The notes under the pieces were generated by a model. It saw nothing but the letters and a program-made list of their open reading frames with translations, did no database searches and was not told where the DNA came from. DNA of 64,000 nucleotides. Source: Hermatobates lingyangjiaoensis (Eukaryota; Arthropoda; Insecta; Hemiptera; Hermatobatidae). The position numbers were made by a program, and so were the translations under genes. The stretch lies in NCBI GenBank assembly GCA_026182355.1, contig JAPFBL010000084.1, forward strand, positions 10,519,001-10,583,000. Direction: 5' to 3'. This document shows positions 1-11,980 of the stretch, piece after piece. The stretch's first letter is position 1. Every line of letters starts with the position of its first letter.

Positions 1-2640
1 TAATTCCAAGAAAAGGAACCCAGACTGGGTTTAACTATCTACTTCAATATTTGTATTACGTTAATCGTCATTACAAGGTCATAAGAGATTTTTGAGAAAG
101 AAATTATTAAAGCAAATTCAAATTGATTGAATTGAGTTACAGATTTAGTTATTATAATGAATCAATGAATAATCTGTAGAAAGTAGCAAAGCAAAATGTT
201 TGTTGAGATCTCTTTGTTTTATAACTTCATATTTATTACTATATATGAATTTATTACCATTTGAAACTATTTGGATGATTACTTGAAAATTCATCTGAAG
301 AATCTAAAGAGTGAACTAAGGCATTTGGTGAAGATATGTGCCATATTAAATATTTTAAAGTTTAGTAGTAGTATATTGTACAAATTAAATTCAATAACAA
401 CCGAAGCAATAATATTGTCTAAGGAGTTTGTACTAGTTAACAATTGGTCTTTAGGAAGTTTTCCATTTTTCACATCAAACGACACTTGTTTGGATTCGAA
501 TTCTCGTTTTCTCATTCTTCATCCTGTTTGAGTCTTTGACGAAAACAGTTACTGTTCCAAAGATCTTAGTCATACTTTAGAATTTCAAATTGTCCCTATC
601 TGATGAGCTTTAGTTGTCTTTACTCCCTCTTCCACACTTCCAGAAAACACACGTCTTCCTTCCACTAGGAGTCTGAACATCCTCTGTGATAGTATTATTT
701 AAGTAGTCATTAGGATTAAAAGGTCTCTTTGTTCATATTAACACGGGTAGAACAATCATGGTCTAAACTATTGACAACCTCTTATTACAATCACTGGTCT
801 GATAACGTATCCTCGCTCTGTGATAAAGTAAATTCCCAGGATCAGAGGTTTCCTAGAAGAAATTTCGAATGATTGGTTAAAATTGAGCAAGTGGATGATG
901 AGGAAGAAAGATTAGTGTAGTGTTATGTAATGGTAGGGTAATTTAAATCAGTTGGGACTTCACAGATATTGATAAAGTTAGTGGGTTAGCAAGCGTATGA
1001 ATTTTCGTTTTAACTTACCTATATTTATTTTGAGATCAATAAAGCTATCGCAAAAGACGACAGAGATGGCTATAAATAGGTTGTATAATTAGATATCTAT
1101 ATGGAGTGGGTGACGTTTGTAATGGAGATATTTTTGGGGATAGGTGGATATAAAGTGAACTCTGACGTTTCTACATAATTTTGTCACCACATAATAAGAA
1201 GTTAGGTGAAGTTATCTCTGGCAGAAGATTATTACAATATGACAGTGCGGCTAGTGTAGAATTATTGACTCCAGCAAAAGAAACAAAAAGAAAAAGCTCA
1301 CGTAAAAGAGAGAAAAAAAAACAAAACGAAAATATAATTAACTAATTATATTAATTAACTAACTAATTAACATATGGTGAGCCAAATGAAGGATTCCTCA
1401 GAAGATCTGAAAGTGGTTGGTTATTACTCATTTATAAAATTTAAACCTCTTAACATTTTAAACTCACTAAAACTAATACCATGTGGGTGTTAGATGAATA
1501 CAACAGGTAAGTTGTGTAGTTCACCAAAGGTTGATGTTTTGTGTAAACATAATGATTAAACGTCATGTGTACATAGGATGAGTTAGAATTAATAATTTAA
1601 ATCAACATACTTATAAGAAGTGTGAGTGCTAGCATATTTGGGAGATATTTATGTTACTGATGCAAGTGATTAAATGTTGAAAGTCAGGTTTGATAATAGT
1701 ATGTTGCACGTGAGAGTTACACCGTTCCAGGGTATGCTACCAAGGACTTGAAGTAGTATTGATTCCATTATTTGTAATGAAAAAGAATGATAAGAGATTC
1801 GATGTATCGTACAGGCTTCTGAAGTAGGTAGCTACTCTTGAAATGTATGTTTCAAATATTTCTGAAATATGATGAAGGTTTCTTATCTTTCTTCTCCTGA
1901 CTGTGTTAACCGAAATTGAAAGAAAGCTTTTATATGTGCTGTTATTTGTGTTTCGCGATCTAATCTCAAAGAATCATAATATATATTTTATTTATGATTT
2001 TGGTCTTTTTGCCACTTTTATCGAGCTGAAGACGGATTGATGCTGATTCATACATTGATACATTGCCTCTGGACTTACTCGGATGTATGTTCAGAAATTC
2101 AACGGCATATACGAATACGAATATAATACAGGAGAATGTAAGCTCCTTGGAATGCCAAATGTGTAGGCATGACGGTGACAAGCTTGTCCCGACGCCCCAC
2201 GTTGTACCAATGTAGTGCCTCAAAGAAACCCAATGGATATATGCAAAAGAAAACTTACCCATCAAGATTGAATACAAAACACCGCCATCAACAAACAAAT
2301 GATTTCAACATAAACTGCAAATTTATAATGAACAAAAAATTGCCAAGGAAAGTTCGACAATAAAAAAGAAACCGACCGGAACGTCTTGTATTCTGCACTT
2401 TCTTTTGGGAATAAACTATCTGCCTTAGGTCAGAGCCGCAGCCAACCACAGAACAGTAATTGAAACCTAACAGCCAATCAGCGTACCGTATAAACGTACT
2501 CAAGATATGAGACCCAGCACCCCACAACAACTTGTTTATACCTTGAAGGTAATTGCAAATGACAATCAAAACGAGTCCACCAATGACATCCTCTCAACAT
2601 TTCACACAAGGAAAAATCGATGACAAGAAAAGAACAAACA
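1..2640. other. AT-rich DNA without a recognisable gene
   Basis: I see no conserved protein, RNA gene or mobile-element signature here. The open frames are short and read as random translation. Because POLA2 starts mid-gene at 3461, part of this stretch may be a POLA2 intron, but I could not find the preceding exon, which should encode the segment just before the phosphoesterase-like core. Confidence 0.4.
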
Positions 2641-2649
2641 CAGAAACAA

Positions 2650-3263
2650 CATTCAACAACACTTTATTATTTTGACCTCGTCGTCATCAGGAGAAAGAGA
2701 AGAAGAATAAGATGAGTTTTGCTCCGATGGCAAACAGCAGCTAACCATGCAGCGTGTACAGCTTACTGATAAGTAGTGTTGTCAACTAACAAACAAAATA
2801 AGTAGAAAATGAATAAAGAATAAAATTGTAAAAAAAAAAATAAAACAATGACAACAAAAGCGAGAAAGGAAAAGTAATTATACAAATTAAAAGATTATTA
2901 GCAGTTTAGGTTGAGATCAAGGTTAGAAACAGTTTTAAGGAAGCAAATATGTATATGCTTCTTCGGAAGCCCTTAGATTAACACATCTGGGATTTGTTTA
3001 TTAACCTGGGAGACGAAAGCAATCATTAAATCGACTCCATGGTAGCTTCCATTGATGGCGATGGGTAGGTTTCTGCAGTGACCAACGGAAGACCTGTGAC
3101 CATTCACATGAAGACTCAGTTTTGTGGAAGCCAAACTAACGTAAAAAGCATCACACTGAGTGCGATCCAAACGATAAACGCAGTCTCTGGAAGTGCAGAA
3201 GGTGTGGACAGGGATGGGGTAAACATTGCTATTAAGGGAGAATGTAAAATAAAGAATTTTCAA
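2650..3263 (-). mobile_element. Penelope-like element remnant: GIY-YIG endonuclease C-terminal part and 3' end
   Basis: Read right to left, the frame from 3263 to 2973 gives DCVYRLDRTQCDAFYVS, then LHVNGHRSS and a segment ending QIPDV. This is the layout of PLE-type GIY-YIG nucleases (CVYxI...C...FY(I/V)G, then a conserved NGHR-like arm). After a frameshift the text continues NLRASEEAYTYLLP at about 2980-2937, resembling the RASEE segment at 14.2 kb. At 2671-2691 the minus strand reads CTGATGACGACGAGG, the hairpin core that marks PLE ends elsewhere in this window. The catalytic GIY-YIG glycine is not preserved (YVS), and the reading frame is broken, so this is a dead fragment. Assignment to PLE rather than another GIY-YIG retroelement is inference. 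Confidence 0.55.
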
Positions 3264-3321
3264 GTTCCCATTGAAGACAGGTTCCCATTCTGTGTTCCTT
3301 TAAAATGCCTTCAGAATTGTT

Positions 3322-3341
3322 GAGAGAGAGAGAGAGAGAGA
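3322..3341. repeat. (GA)n microsatellite
   Basis: Uninterrupted GA dinucleotides about 120 bases before the first visible POLA2 exon. Confidence 0.9.
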
Positions 3342-3460
3342 TTGTCACAAATATGATTTAGAGACTCAAACAATAAAGCAGTTTTATATTCTAGAATTAC
3401 TGGTATCATTGTTTCTTGTGATAATTTTGTATCCCACTGTAACATTTTCATTTTTTGTAG

Positions 3461-3692
3461 AAGCTATTCAACTGGTAGTTGCTGCTGGGCCCTTCAATTT
3501 GGCTGGAAGTTCTTCGTATGAACCGTTAAACGATTTGTTAGCAATTATTTCGAAACGTAAACCTCATGTTTTGTTGATAATTGGTCCAATAATTGATGCT
3601 AACAATCCTGATACAAAAGCTAACTTAATTAGTTCAACGTTTTCTGAGTTATATTTTAAATTACTTAAACTTATTGAGAAGACTACTAAAGA
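3461..3692 (+). CDS. POLA2: DNA polymerase alpha subunit B, coding exon (first visible of four)
   Basis: POLA2 is the non-catalytic B subunit of the nuclear DNA polymerase alpha-primase complex, which makes RNA-DNA primers at replication origins and on the lagging strand. This exon encodes QLVVAAGPFNLAGSSSYEPL and then NDLLAIISKRKPHVLLIIGP, ending KLIEKTTK. The pattern VVAAGPF...YEPLNDL...P.V.L.+GP.+DA is the conserved start of the inactive calcineurin-like phosphoesterase fold in polymerase B subunits. The exon follows a T-rich acceptor ending TTTTTTGTAG at 3460. It enters in phase 1 and leaves in phase 2 at donor GA|GTTAGT. That donor was chosen over later GT sites because only it keeps frame with the exon at 6313, rebuilding one Glu codon. 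The four exons give about 253 residues, the C-terminal two fifths of a usual protein of about 600 residues. Confidence 0.9.
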
Positions 3693-4744
3693 GTTAGTAT
3701 GCATGGTATCAATTTTATTTTATTTGGTAAATTATATTAGTAATCACTTGCTATCTGGGCGATACTAGCAGTTTTAAGAAAAGGGAAACACAAAATTAAT
3801 ATAAATAATCATAGGATATTATTTTTTTCCGAATTATCATACTTGAACTGAATTCACTTTTTCATTCCCTTTTTAAAACATGTTTCACTTTTGATACATG
3901 AAAATATTAGATAACATGTTTTCTTATACATTTATGAAATATAAAATAATATAAAATGCAATTACAAGAAATAAGAGTTGTATAAAATAAATAAATTTAT
4001 TGCTTAACTGAAACTATACCCTTCCGTTGGTTACGGTTACTTCTTTGGTTTCAATTGTTACTATAATACCGGTAGGATAATTTTCCTCAATGTACAATTA
4101 TTGGTTTACTTTTTGTATCATTTGTATTTTATTTTATTTTATTTCATATTAATATAGCAGTTTCGTGGTATTTATTATTGTTATTCTGTATCTGTTATCC
4201 ATTTTGTATTGAAACCTTTCAAACTTCTCTTTTACATTTCTAGGACTAAACTTTTAAATTTTTTTTAGAACTAATAACCATCGGTTAAATCAGGCGTTTG
4301 AATTATAACTATATTGGTAATTTTAGATTTTATTATATCTTATATGATGTATTGTTTTGTTTATTACTTCTTTGAACAAAAGAATTGTAATGATAATTTT
4401 ATGTTGTATTGTTATGTATTGCGTATTGTATTACTTCGGATTGATGACTATATGTGACTGTTACACTAAAATACCCTGCAGGAGTCTTTTATAGATCAGT
4501 ATCTTGGTTAATTATTTGTTCCTCAGTTTGACTGTCGACATTGTTAAGTATTACATTGAAAGGAAGGGCAGTCATGTTTAAAAAAGTAACACTGTTTTTT
4601 CCCCTGTATTGGTGCATAGCTTGTGATATCAATGAACGTGTTTTAAGGTTTTGGTAAATATTTTCATTTGCTAGATTTTTGTCATGGCTATTAATCAGAC
4701 AATTAATAAATTTGCAATTAATTAATCAGTAACTAATTGCAGAT

Positions 4745-6110
4745 AAATTAGCCCGGACATAAGCTGTTAAAAAACCGAGGCTACTCTACGGCTCTATTTT
4801 ATGGTGGCAAGAAGTAAGGAAGAAGAGTATAGGGGAATGACTAGCCAAAACTCAGCGTTTAGCTCGTTTGGCTATAACTGGTGCAATGAGAACCACACCT
4901 AATAAAGCCCTGGAAGTATTATTAGGGCTGCCAAGCCTGGCTGATTCGGTGAAGCTATGGTTGCCTACATTTGGCTCATGGATTATGGGATGTGGAATCA
5001 TGCAATATGAAGCATCCATACTGAAATAGAAATGGTGATTAAGATAGAGATAGGCATACCTAGACCTCAGCATAGTCTATCTAGTAATAACTACTTCAAT
5101 ATGTTAGTTCCCAGTAGGAAGCAATGGGAATATATGATATTATATTCCCGACTGACGAACTGGTCGTCTTCACTGACACCTCTAAGCTAGGTGAAGCGGG
5201 AGGGGCAGTTGCGGGAATATTCTTTAAAGGACTAGATGTACAATTGTTTTCCGCTTCGGTTTCACGTACGGTCTTCCAGGCAGAAGTGCCATTTTGACGG
5301 CAGCCAAACTGCGGTAAGTGTGGGCTGGATCTGAGCGAAGTATATCAATATGCTCAGATGGTCTGGCGGCAATTAAAGCGATAATGTCTTCGGCACCTTC
5401 CTCAATATTAGTACAGGAGAGTCAGGGCTACTAAATGAACTAACTCGTAATAAACCGGTTTGATTGAAATGGGTTCTGAGACATAGTGGCGTTTCAGGAT
5501 TTATTAACCAAAGTCGGTGCCGAAACGCCCTTTGTATTTCTACTCAAACGAAACCAGCATTTCCACTCTCTACTGCTAGAGTCAGACATCTTATAAATGT
5601 CTGGCTGCAGCAGAGATTGAAGAAAAGTTGGCTGAATTGTCCGGGCAACAGACAGACCAAGCTTTTCTATTTGGACTCTAGTGTTAAAAATAATTTTCTT
5701 CTAGGACTTGGTAGAACTAGGTTGAGGAATCTGGTAGGAGTTCTCACCGGTCACTGTAGACTGAGAAGACATTTAAGTATTATAGGTTTAGAGAACAGCG
5801 CAGTTTGTCAAAAGTGTAGCGAAGATGATGAAACCTCTGTACACTATATGGCTAACTGTCCTGGTGTAAACTTGCTTAGGTTAAATTCGCTTGGTGTTTG
5901 TATTATTAGACAAGATAAATTGAAAGAAATTGAGTGGAAAAATCTCCTGATCTTTATGGAGAGGACAGGTAGATTTTCCTTATGGCAGGTCTAGGTCACA
6001 GGGTTTGGCAAAAAGGGCCCACTTGGTGGCCTACTTGCCAGGCCTTTGGTCTCTCCAACCCTGCCATTAACATTATCCTGGACACTATCTACAATGTTAC
6101 GTGTTTAGAA
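4745..6110 (+). mobile_element. Decayed non-LTR retrotransposon (I/Jockey-type LINE): post-RT region and RNase H, 5'-truncated
   Basis: From about 4750 the translation reads LLYGSILWW, then TQRLARLAITGAMRTTPNKA and LEVLLGLPSLA. This is the LYG..WW...QRLA...GA.RTTP..AL block that follows the RT in LINEs of the I, Jockey and related groups. At 5160-5240 VFTDTSKLGEAGGAVAGIF matches the first acidic motif of RNase H (TDxS...GGAG). The CSDGLAAIKAI segment (about 5350) and LKWVLRHSGVSG (about 5465) match later RNase H motifs. The open frame 5464-5994 ends with GHCRLRRHLSIIGL, followed by a CxxC...HxxxxC zinc motif (CQKC...HYMANC), a common tail in these LINEs. Several frameshifts and in-frame stops separate the parts, so it is inactive. 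No RT catalytic motif is present. Confidence 0.8.
5464..5994 (+). pseudogene. LINE ORF2 C-terminal fragment (RNase H end plus zinc-knuckle tail)
   Basis: This is the longest open part of the LINE, 176 codons. It starts inside RNase H (WVLRHSGVSG, aligned with the usual W.PGH.GI.GNE) and lacks the expected following acidic residue. The middle has NNFLLGLGRTRLRNLVGVLT and GHCRLRRHL. The tail CQKCSEDDETSVHYMANC is a CCHC-type finger. The apparent Met start is fortuitous. Confidence 0.75.
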
Positions 6111-6312
6111 ATCAGATGGCATGCTTTTACCTAATTTATGAGATATATAAAAGCTTTTCTTATTACAGTGTAACAAAACAGTTACATAATTTGAAAAACC
6201 ATGTCTTATCAAAGAGAGTAAAACTATCCGATAAGCTGTCAATTGTTGGTAATAGTTTTTTTAAAATCTGAGTTTTCATTTAAAGCATTATATCTTTGAA
6301 ATTTTTGTTTAG

Positions 6313-6513
6313 GACGCAGACTAAATTATATGTTTTATCGAGTAGTAAGGATGCCTGTAACCTCCCTATTTACCCTACAAAACCTATGAGTGGTGGGCCG
6401 GAATGGCTTGACGTCCTATTACCGGATCCAGCTGTAATAAATGTAAATGGTTTTATTATTGGAACTTCAAGTACAGATGTACTCTTACAATTAGCAACAA
6501 AGGAGTTTTCAAA
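6313..6513 (+). CDS. POLA2: DNA polymerase alpha subunit B, coding exon (second visible)
   Basis: Encodes TQTKLYVLSSSKDACNLPIY and PTKPMSGG, then LDVLLPDPAVINVNGFIIGT and SSTDVLLQLATKEFS. This matches the family pattern VPS.+D.....+YP..P......F...P..+.+NG...G.TSTD+L.HL...E. The acceptor is TTTGTTTAG. The first base completes a codon begun in the previous exon, and the exon leaves in phase 2 at AAA|GTAAGG. No frame damage is visible. Confidence 0.92.
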
Positions 6514-6579
6514 GTAAGGTAATTGTTTTAAACTTGATATTAAAAATATTATCATGTGCTTCTTAAGAATATTTTTTAG

Positions 6580-6757
6580 CATGGGAAATAAATTTGGAAG
6601 ATTAGGTAGCTACCTCATTGATCAAAATTCATTCTATCCCCTATATCCGCCTGATAATAATGTCAGCATTGATATAAACCTGTGGAATCACCATGCCAAA
6701 CTGACAGTAGATCCTCATATTCTGATATTACCTTCTGATCTTCACCATTTCATTAAG
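6580..6757 (+). CDS. POLA2: DNA polymerase alpha subunit B, coding exon (third visible)
   Basis: Encodes GNKFGRLGSYLIDQNSFYPL and YPPDNNVSIDINLWNHHAKL, then TVDPHILILPSDLHHFIK. This equals the conserved R+...+L.Q.S+YPLYPP.....+D......+L...PD++I+PS+L.+F+K block. The acceptor is TTTTTTAG and the donor is AAG|GTAATT. The exon ends in phase 0. Confidence 0.93.
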
Positions 6758-6842
6758 GTAATTATTTCCTTCTCTATGGATGAAATAAATATTTATATGG
6801 AATTACTGCTATTAAATTATATATTTGTAATTTCTGTTATAG

Positions 6843-6992
6843 GTTGTTGACAATGTTTTAGTTATAAATCCACAAAAGATAGTCAAGGGATCGGCTGGTG
6901 GATCATTTGCTTGTATTGAAATTCAGCAGCCATCGGATTCCACTAAATGGTCTGCAACTAAAAATTCAGCTGTCAAAATTTATAAAATTTGA
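6843..6992 (+). CDS. POLA2: DNA polymerase alpha subunit B, terminal coding exon
   Basis: Begins after TGTTATAG with VVDNVLVINPQKIVKGSAGG, continues SFACIEIQQP, and ends AVKIYKI followed by TGA. The motif V+NP..+.KG..GG+FA.+ is the C-terminal signature of the B subunit. It is 49 codons plus stop, as expected for the last exon. Confidence 0.93.
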   Translation, partial: VVDNVLVINPQKIVKGSAGGSFACIEIQQPSDSTKWSATKNSAVKIYKI

Positions 6993-7043
6993 CTCACTTT
7001 TTTAATGATGGAATTTTATTTTTCTTTTATGACCGTGTTTTTC

Positions 7044-7049
7044 AATAAA
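7044..7049 (+). terminator. Polyadenylation signal AATAAA for POLA2
   Basis: A canonical AATAAA lies about 50 bases after the POLA2 stop codon and is followed by T-rich sequence. Assigned by position. Confidence 0.6.
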
Positions 7050-8810
7050 TTATTTTTGTAAATATTCTTTTTATTTGATATTGCTATTTGAATTATTTCT
7101 ATATATTAGAAATACTAATTCATGTAAGTTTGAATGAAATACTCTATTTTGAGCATAATGGAATTGAGTATGAATATTTTATTGCATTAACCTCAGAGAT
7201 GCAGCCTAATTATTTCATATTGATATATTTCTTGTAACACCTGCATGTAATTGAGATGTAATGATGAAATTATGTAGGCTGCTAAAATTTAACTGAAATT
7301 GTTTTAGAATGAGGGTTTATAACATCTAAGAAAGAGAGATTGTATTTAATTTTTTTGATCACCTTTTTAAATTGTTTAGAATAAAAAAGTGAACATTTTT
7401 TTGTTGAGTTGAAAGCTTTATTAGTAATTTATTGTTATATGCCGTAAGATACTGCAGTTAAATGTTTTTTTTTTTGGCAACACATTATTTATTGTTTTGT
7501 TTTTTATTATATAAACTGAGGAATAATTAGTAAATATTTAGTAGAATATTAGTAAATATTCTCTAGAATATTCTAGAGATTATTTACTGGATCGCAGTGA
7601 GACCCGGTGAAAAATAGGACTCCTTCTTCTTTTAAAGCAGTGTTCGGTCAAGGGCTTCTGAGAGGAATTAGGATAGGAGTCTTTGTTAGAAAAAAATAAA
7701 TGGTGGTAAACGTCATTATTATTCTGCATCACTTGTAACTTATAAATTATTGAATCTTCACAATATCCTACAAGTAAATGTTGATAATTTGATGAATTGG
7801 TATGGATATACAAAATGCATACCTGTAATTAGTAAAGATAAGAGAAATGTTTACTATTGCCTATTTAAGGGTCTTATTGGAAATTGAAGTGGTTTTACCA
7901 CACCCAGAGACCTGATGGTGGCACAAAATTTAATTCTACGGACTAATTAATTTAACAATGTACTTATTTCTTCAGTGCATGCATTACCCTTATAATTTAT
8001 TTTTGAATATTTATTGCAAAATCAAATAAACATTTTTACAACTTTTCTGATGTTTCATTAAACATTAATTTTAATAAAGATATGAAACATTCACCTTAAA
8101 GAAGGAATTGTGCATAAATAAGACTGTTTTACTAACTCTTTTATTAGTTTCACTTTTACATATCAAAAGTGGATTATTTATTATAAATGATATTTGAATG
8201 TACAATATGGTAACAAATGAGACTAAGAAAGACTAGTAAAATTGCACATATGCTAATTAATAACATGTTGTTTTCCTGTCGACTTTATGTAAAAGAAAAA
8301 ACTGCATTCAAATAATTGAGTTCAATAGAATGAGTTTATATTTTTTTTTATATATTTACAATGTAATTTTTAACTCATAACTCAGAAAATACTAACAGAA
8401 ATAACTTCAGACTAATGCATTTCTTTCAGTTATAATAAAATATATACGAAGTGCTAAAAATTTGGCGCTCGTTTTAAAATCATAACTCAATAGTGATTGA
8501 GTCTTTATATTATAAAAAAAATAAAAGAAATAAAAGCACATTTACAAAATGAATTTATTACAATAGTTGTTTGTTTTAACAATTTTAAACGAAGTGGTTG
8601 TGGAAAATTATTTGGGGGATTACAACATTAGTTGTAATATTTTTTTCAACGTAGTTTTAAAATATCGTATATATTTGTGTATTAATAAATATTAATGTAG
8701 ACTGCAATATCTGTCAACATTTGTGTGTTGATTGATAAGGTTACACGATCTTTTTTTAAAGTTTGACTGAAAGTACACTTTGAAATTATGAAATCTCTTC
8801 TACTGTAATT
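7050..8810. other. Intergenic region between the converging POLA2 and BCAT genes
   Basis: AT-rich sequence with no recognisable gene or element. It should hold both 3' untranslated regions. A palindromic CTAGAATATTCTAG occurs near 7561-7580. Confidence 0.5.
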
Positions 8811-8816
8811 TTTTGA

Positions 8817-8822
8817 TTTATT
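8817..8822 (-). terminator. Candidate polyadenylation signal for BCAT
   Basis: TTTATT on the plus strand gives AATAAA on the minus strand, about 130 bases after the BCAT stop. Such hexamers are common in AT-rich DNA, so the assignment rests on position only. Confidence 0.35.
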
Positions 8823-8952
8823 ATATCTAACTATATTTTTATGGTATTAAAATAAGTATGTACAAATTATGGCAGTAACGATTTCCTACTCTTTCCATAA
8901 CAAAAAATATTTTTTGAACAGCATTAACCAAGTACAATATTTTAATACTGTT

Positions 8953-9153
8953 TCAGTTTGCGTTATGTTCAATAAGTCTGGCCCATGGATGTTGTATTCT
9001 TCCATATTGAATATCAGTCAATGTCTTCATCAGTTTCGCATATATCGGTTTTTCTTGTGACATCGTAGGTATTTTGAGTAACTCTCCTTTAAATTGTATC
9101 GTATTCACTGGACTGACAATACATGCTGTTCCAGCTCCAAAAACTTCCAGTAG
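8953..9153 (-). CDS. BCAT: Branched-chain amino acid aminotransferase, terminal coding exon
   Basis: BCAT is a fold-type IV PLP enzyme that moves the amino group of Leu, Ile or Val to 2-oxoglutarate. This exon encodes LLEVFGAGTACIVSPVNTIQ, then FKGELLKIPT, and KTLTDIQYGR near the end, followed by a stop. It matches +.E+FG+GTAC.V.P+..I.YKG..+.IPT......+...L.DIQYG, the family C-terminus. The acceptor is TTATGTTCCAG and the exon is read in phase 0. The mammalian redox pair CxxC is CIVS here, so the second Cys is Ser. Whether the product is mitochondrial or cytosolic cannot be told because the N-terminus is missing. Confidence 0.93.
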   Translation of the reverse strand, partial: LLEVFGAGTACIVSPVNTIQFKGELLKIPTMSQEKPIYAKLMKTLTDIQYGRIQHPWARLIEHNAN

Positions 9154-11383
9154 CTGGAACATAATTAAAAATCAATTTTATAGAACTAATTTTAATGTCA
9201 AAGTAGAATATGCTGTGGTTTTATTACAATAAAGGAATATAAATAATTAATTTACTGGATAGTTGCATTGGATCAAATTTATTACTGATGTAATCATAAA
9301 TTCATTGTATGATGATATCAATGTCTTTGTGTTTTAGTTCTGTGTGACAGTGTTGCAGGATGAAATGCAAAAACTTTTATAAATTACATTCTTATTTTTA
9401 GAAATTCTGTTCTTGAAAACTTACTCGTTGAATAATATTAGCGTGCTCTGGTCGATTAGGTCCATCGAACTTGATGATCCAGTACAATTATTAACCATAT
9501 AAATATTTTCGTTTCCTTCACAAAAACTGTTATTTATTTTATGAGAAAAAGAATTCTTATAATTGTTTCTTTTTGTTCTTTTTGATGGAGTCTAGAGTCA
9601 GGACCGGATTGACTCCTTTAGAAGTCCTAAACTTAGGCGTCCTATAAGTTATTGCGTGGCATAAAGCACAGACAATTATATCGATCAAAATTAAATAAAG
9701 TAGGAAATTACAACAATGTTTGTATTGTTGTATTTCTTATTACATTTCAAAAGTTGTCTCCTGATTTTTTTCTTAAATTTGAAAATTTTTGATTGGATCT
9801 TCAAACCTGATCTGATGTAACGATCTGTCTCTGTACTTAACAGAAATAAGATATTCACCATGCCTTGTTGTATAGTTCTGATTTTTAATGCACTTCAACT
9901 AAAAGAAATCCACTAACATACCGGTGAATAAAGAAGAACAGTCAAAATACAACCACTTCAAACTGGCTTCATGAGTTTCCAACCACTGTTGGTATCGTAC
10001 GCGTAATTTGATTGTACTTAGTTCTGTCCTAAAATTTAACAGTTACCCCGTTACCCTAACGCACATGAATGCAGACTTTCATCTTATTACAGTACTCATA
10101 TACATTAACAGTCTTCATCAAAGAAAACCAAAGATATTTCAAAACAGAAATGCATAATTTAAATCACAAAAATTGATAAATTAAATTGACTGGTTAAGGA
10201 AACAAATATAAGAAACATTCAACCCCTTTAAAAAGTGTTTTGAAAAATTTAAAAAAAGAATATTTTTTTAATTACAAATAATGCAGTTGAAAAATCCATT
10301 TAAAAACAGTGTTACACACATAAAAACAATTACAACCGTAAAACTCAATTTGGTATAAATTTCAGATTTCTTGTTAGCTTTTTATTATTTTAATTTTTTC
10401 CTATTTTTAGCCCATCAAAATATCAGTTTTTTTCTTTTTATGTACGTATTAAATATGTTAAATTGTTTTCATTATATCACATGCTTTATTCAAAAACCAA
10501 TTACCCTCCATTGTGAACTGTTATAAATGTTACACTGTTCCTAGGATAAATATGTACACTACTGGTACCTATCTAAACGATTCCGATATGAGTTATGAAA
10601 CGTTATGATGGTAATTGAATGACTAATAGAAGAAATTGTAATGGAGGATATTTATAAATCTAACTTCACAAACTCAGTGACTTAAAACTTCACACCATTT
10701 CTGTCACAGGATCAGTCATATATCTGGCAATTATCTGTTGATAGAAAAGACGTACAAATAATATAAGTCCCGAATGTACTCAGTTATATTTTAAAATAAA
10801 TAGAGTAAGAATAAAACTAAAGTGAAAATAACATTCTTGTATTTCCACTATTATAGATTTAATTTACCCTGTCCCCTTTCATCAAACACATACGGTTGTG
10901 AACCCCTGCCTGAAATTAAGCATCATGTGGTGGATGTCTTTATTTTATTACTATCATAATTAATGATCATTTATCGAGGAGTTATGTAATTTCTATAAGT
11001 TATGGGGACGGCTTGAAATCATCAATAATGAATTTCGAATACTCGTAAGAATGTTCCATAATAATTTCCCTACGGTCCACTACAGTTAGCTTGATTAAGC
11101 TGCTCATTGACTTAATAGTTTTGATAAACTTTTTCTTTACTGGAAGAAATATTCCACAAACAGGGCTGTTTTTATGAATATCACCTCAACTATCAAAAAT
11201 CCTAAAGGAAAAAAAAAGAAAAGATCTGAAAATTAATGAGTTATTGATAAATTTTGTAAAGTCTATGCTTTGAGCTCTTTTGAAAGTCATTATGTTTTAA
11301 ATTATAATATTTCCTATTCAGGAGCACTATACCATTAAAATAGATCATATTACAGTTACACTTTTTTATAATTTTAGTATTAC
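9154..11383 (-). other. BCAT intron, about 2.2 kb
   Basis: AT-rich intron between the last two coding exons. I see no element or RNA gene in it. Confidence 0.75.
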
Positions 11384-11538
11384 CTTTTTTTCTTTTGACC
11401 ATTTAATTAAATCATCCATAGTAAGCTTTTTCTGAATAACTTTGTATTCATTCCACTCTTCTGAAAGCTGAATTATGGATTGCCTCGTAATACCAGGTAA
11501 AATAAGACCATTGAGTGGTGGTGTTAACAGTTCTCTTT
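11384..11538 (-). CDS. BCAT: Branched-chain amino acid aminotransferase, coding exon (fourth visible)
   Basis: Encodes ERELLTPPLNGLILPGITRQ and SIIQLSEEWNEYKVIQKKLT, then MDDLIKWSKEKK. It matches E.EL.TPPL+G.ILPG+TR..++.L...W.E++V.+...TM.+L. LPGITR contributes to PLP phosphate binding in the family. The acceptor is TTTTTGCAG. The first two bases complete a Glu codon begun in the previous exon, and the donor is AAG|GTAATA. Confidence 0.93.
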
Positions 11539-11838
11539 CTGCAAAAATTAACATATTTTAAAATAATCTGTTCAGTTGGACAGGATTAAAAAAGTAAACG
11601 CTTTGAACTTCACATTCATCTAATCCTTAAGAAATCCTCAGGGAATATTTTACTCTTAATTGGTAATACTAAAAATCAAATGTGATGCATAATTGTCAGC
11701 TCAAATGGCAAAAATTCGTGTATGAAGGGTTCAGTGTACACTTCTAATTTCCAATGCATTCAACATTTATATTAAATCCCTGTAAATAATGTCTCTGTTG
11801 GTAATTTTGTACTCCTTAGTATACCTTAATAGAATAAC

Positions 11839-11980
11839 TAATTTTTTTTATGGTGAAATAATGGAAAGTTTAATAATTATTTCTTTTCATTATTCGTATT
11901 TTATTTCTCTTTATTATTCGTAGTGACTGCGATACTAAATCCGAATAACATATTTCACCTTTCGAGAATTGTTTTTAGAA
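11839..11980. repeat. Interspersed repeat copy A (pairs with 13338-13482)
   Basis: About 140 bases starting with a T-run and ATGGTGAAATAATGGAAAG, with GTAGTGACTGCGAT in the middle, are repeated at 13338 with scattered substitutions. Both copies lie in the same BCAT intron and in the same orientation. Confidence 0.75.

Larger units (their letters stand above)
3693..6312 (+). other. POLA2 intron, about 2.6 kb, with a LINE fragment
   Basis: The span runs from the GTTAGT donor to the TTTGTTTAG acceptor. Apart from a decayed LINE at about 4.74-6.11 kb it is plain AT-rich intron sequence. The LINE lies in the same orientation as the host gene. Confidence 0.8.

Noticed and set aside
271..531. 86-codon frame and its antisense 74-codon frame
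   Set aside because: Both strands are open by chance in AT-rich sequence, and neither resembles a known protein.
8869..9060. Plus-strand frame overlapping the BCAT terminal exon
   Set aside because: It is the antisense shadow of the BCAT exon, which is supported by family motifs and splice phase.
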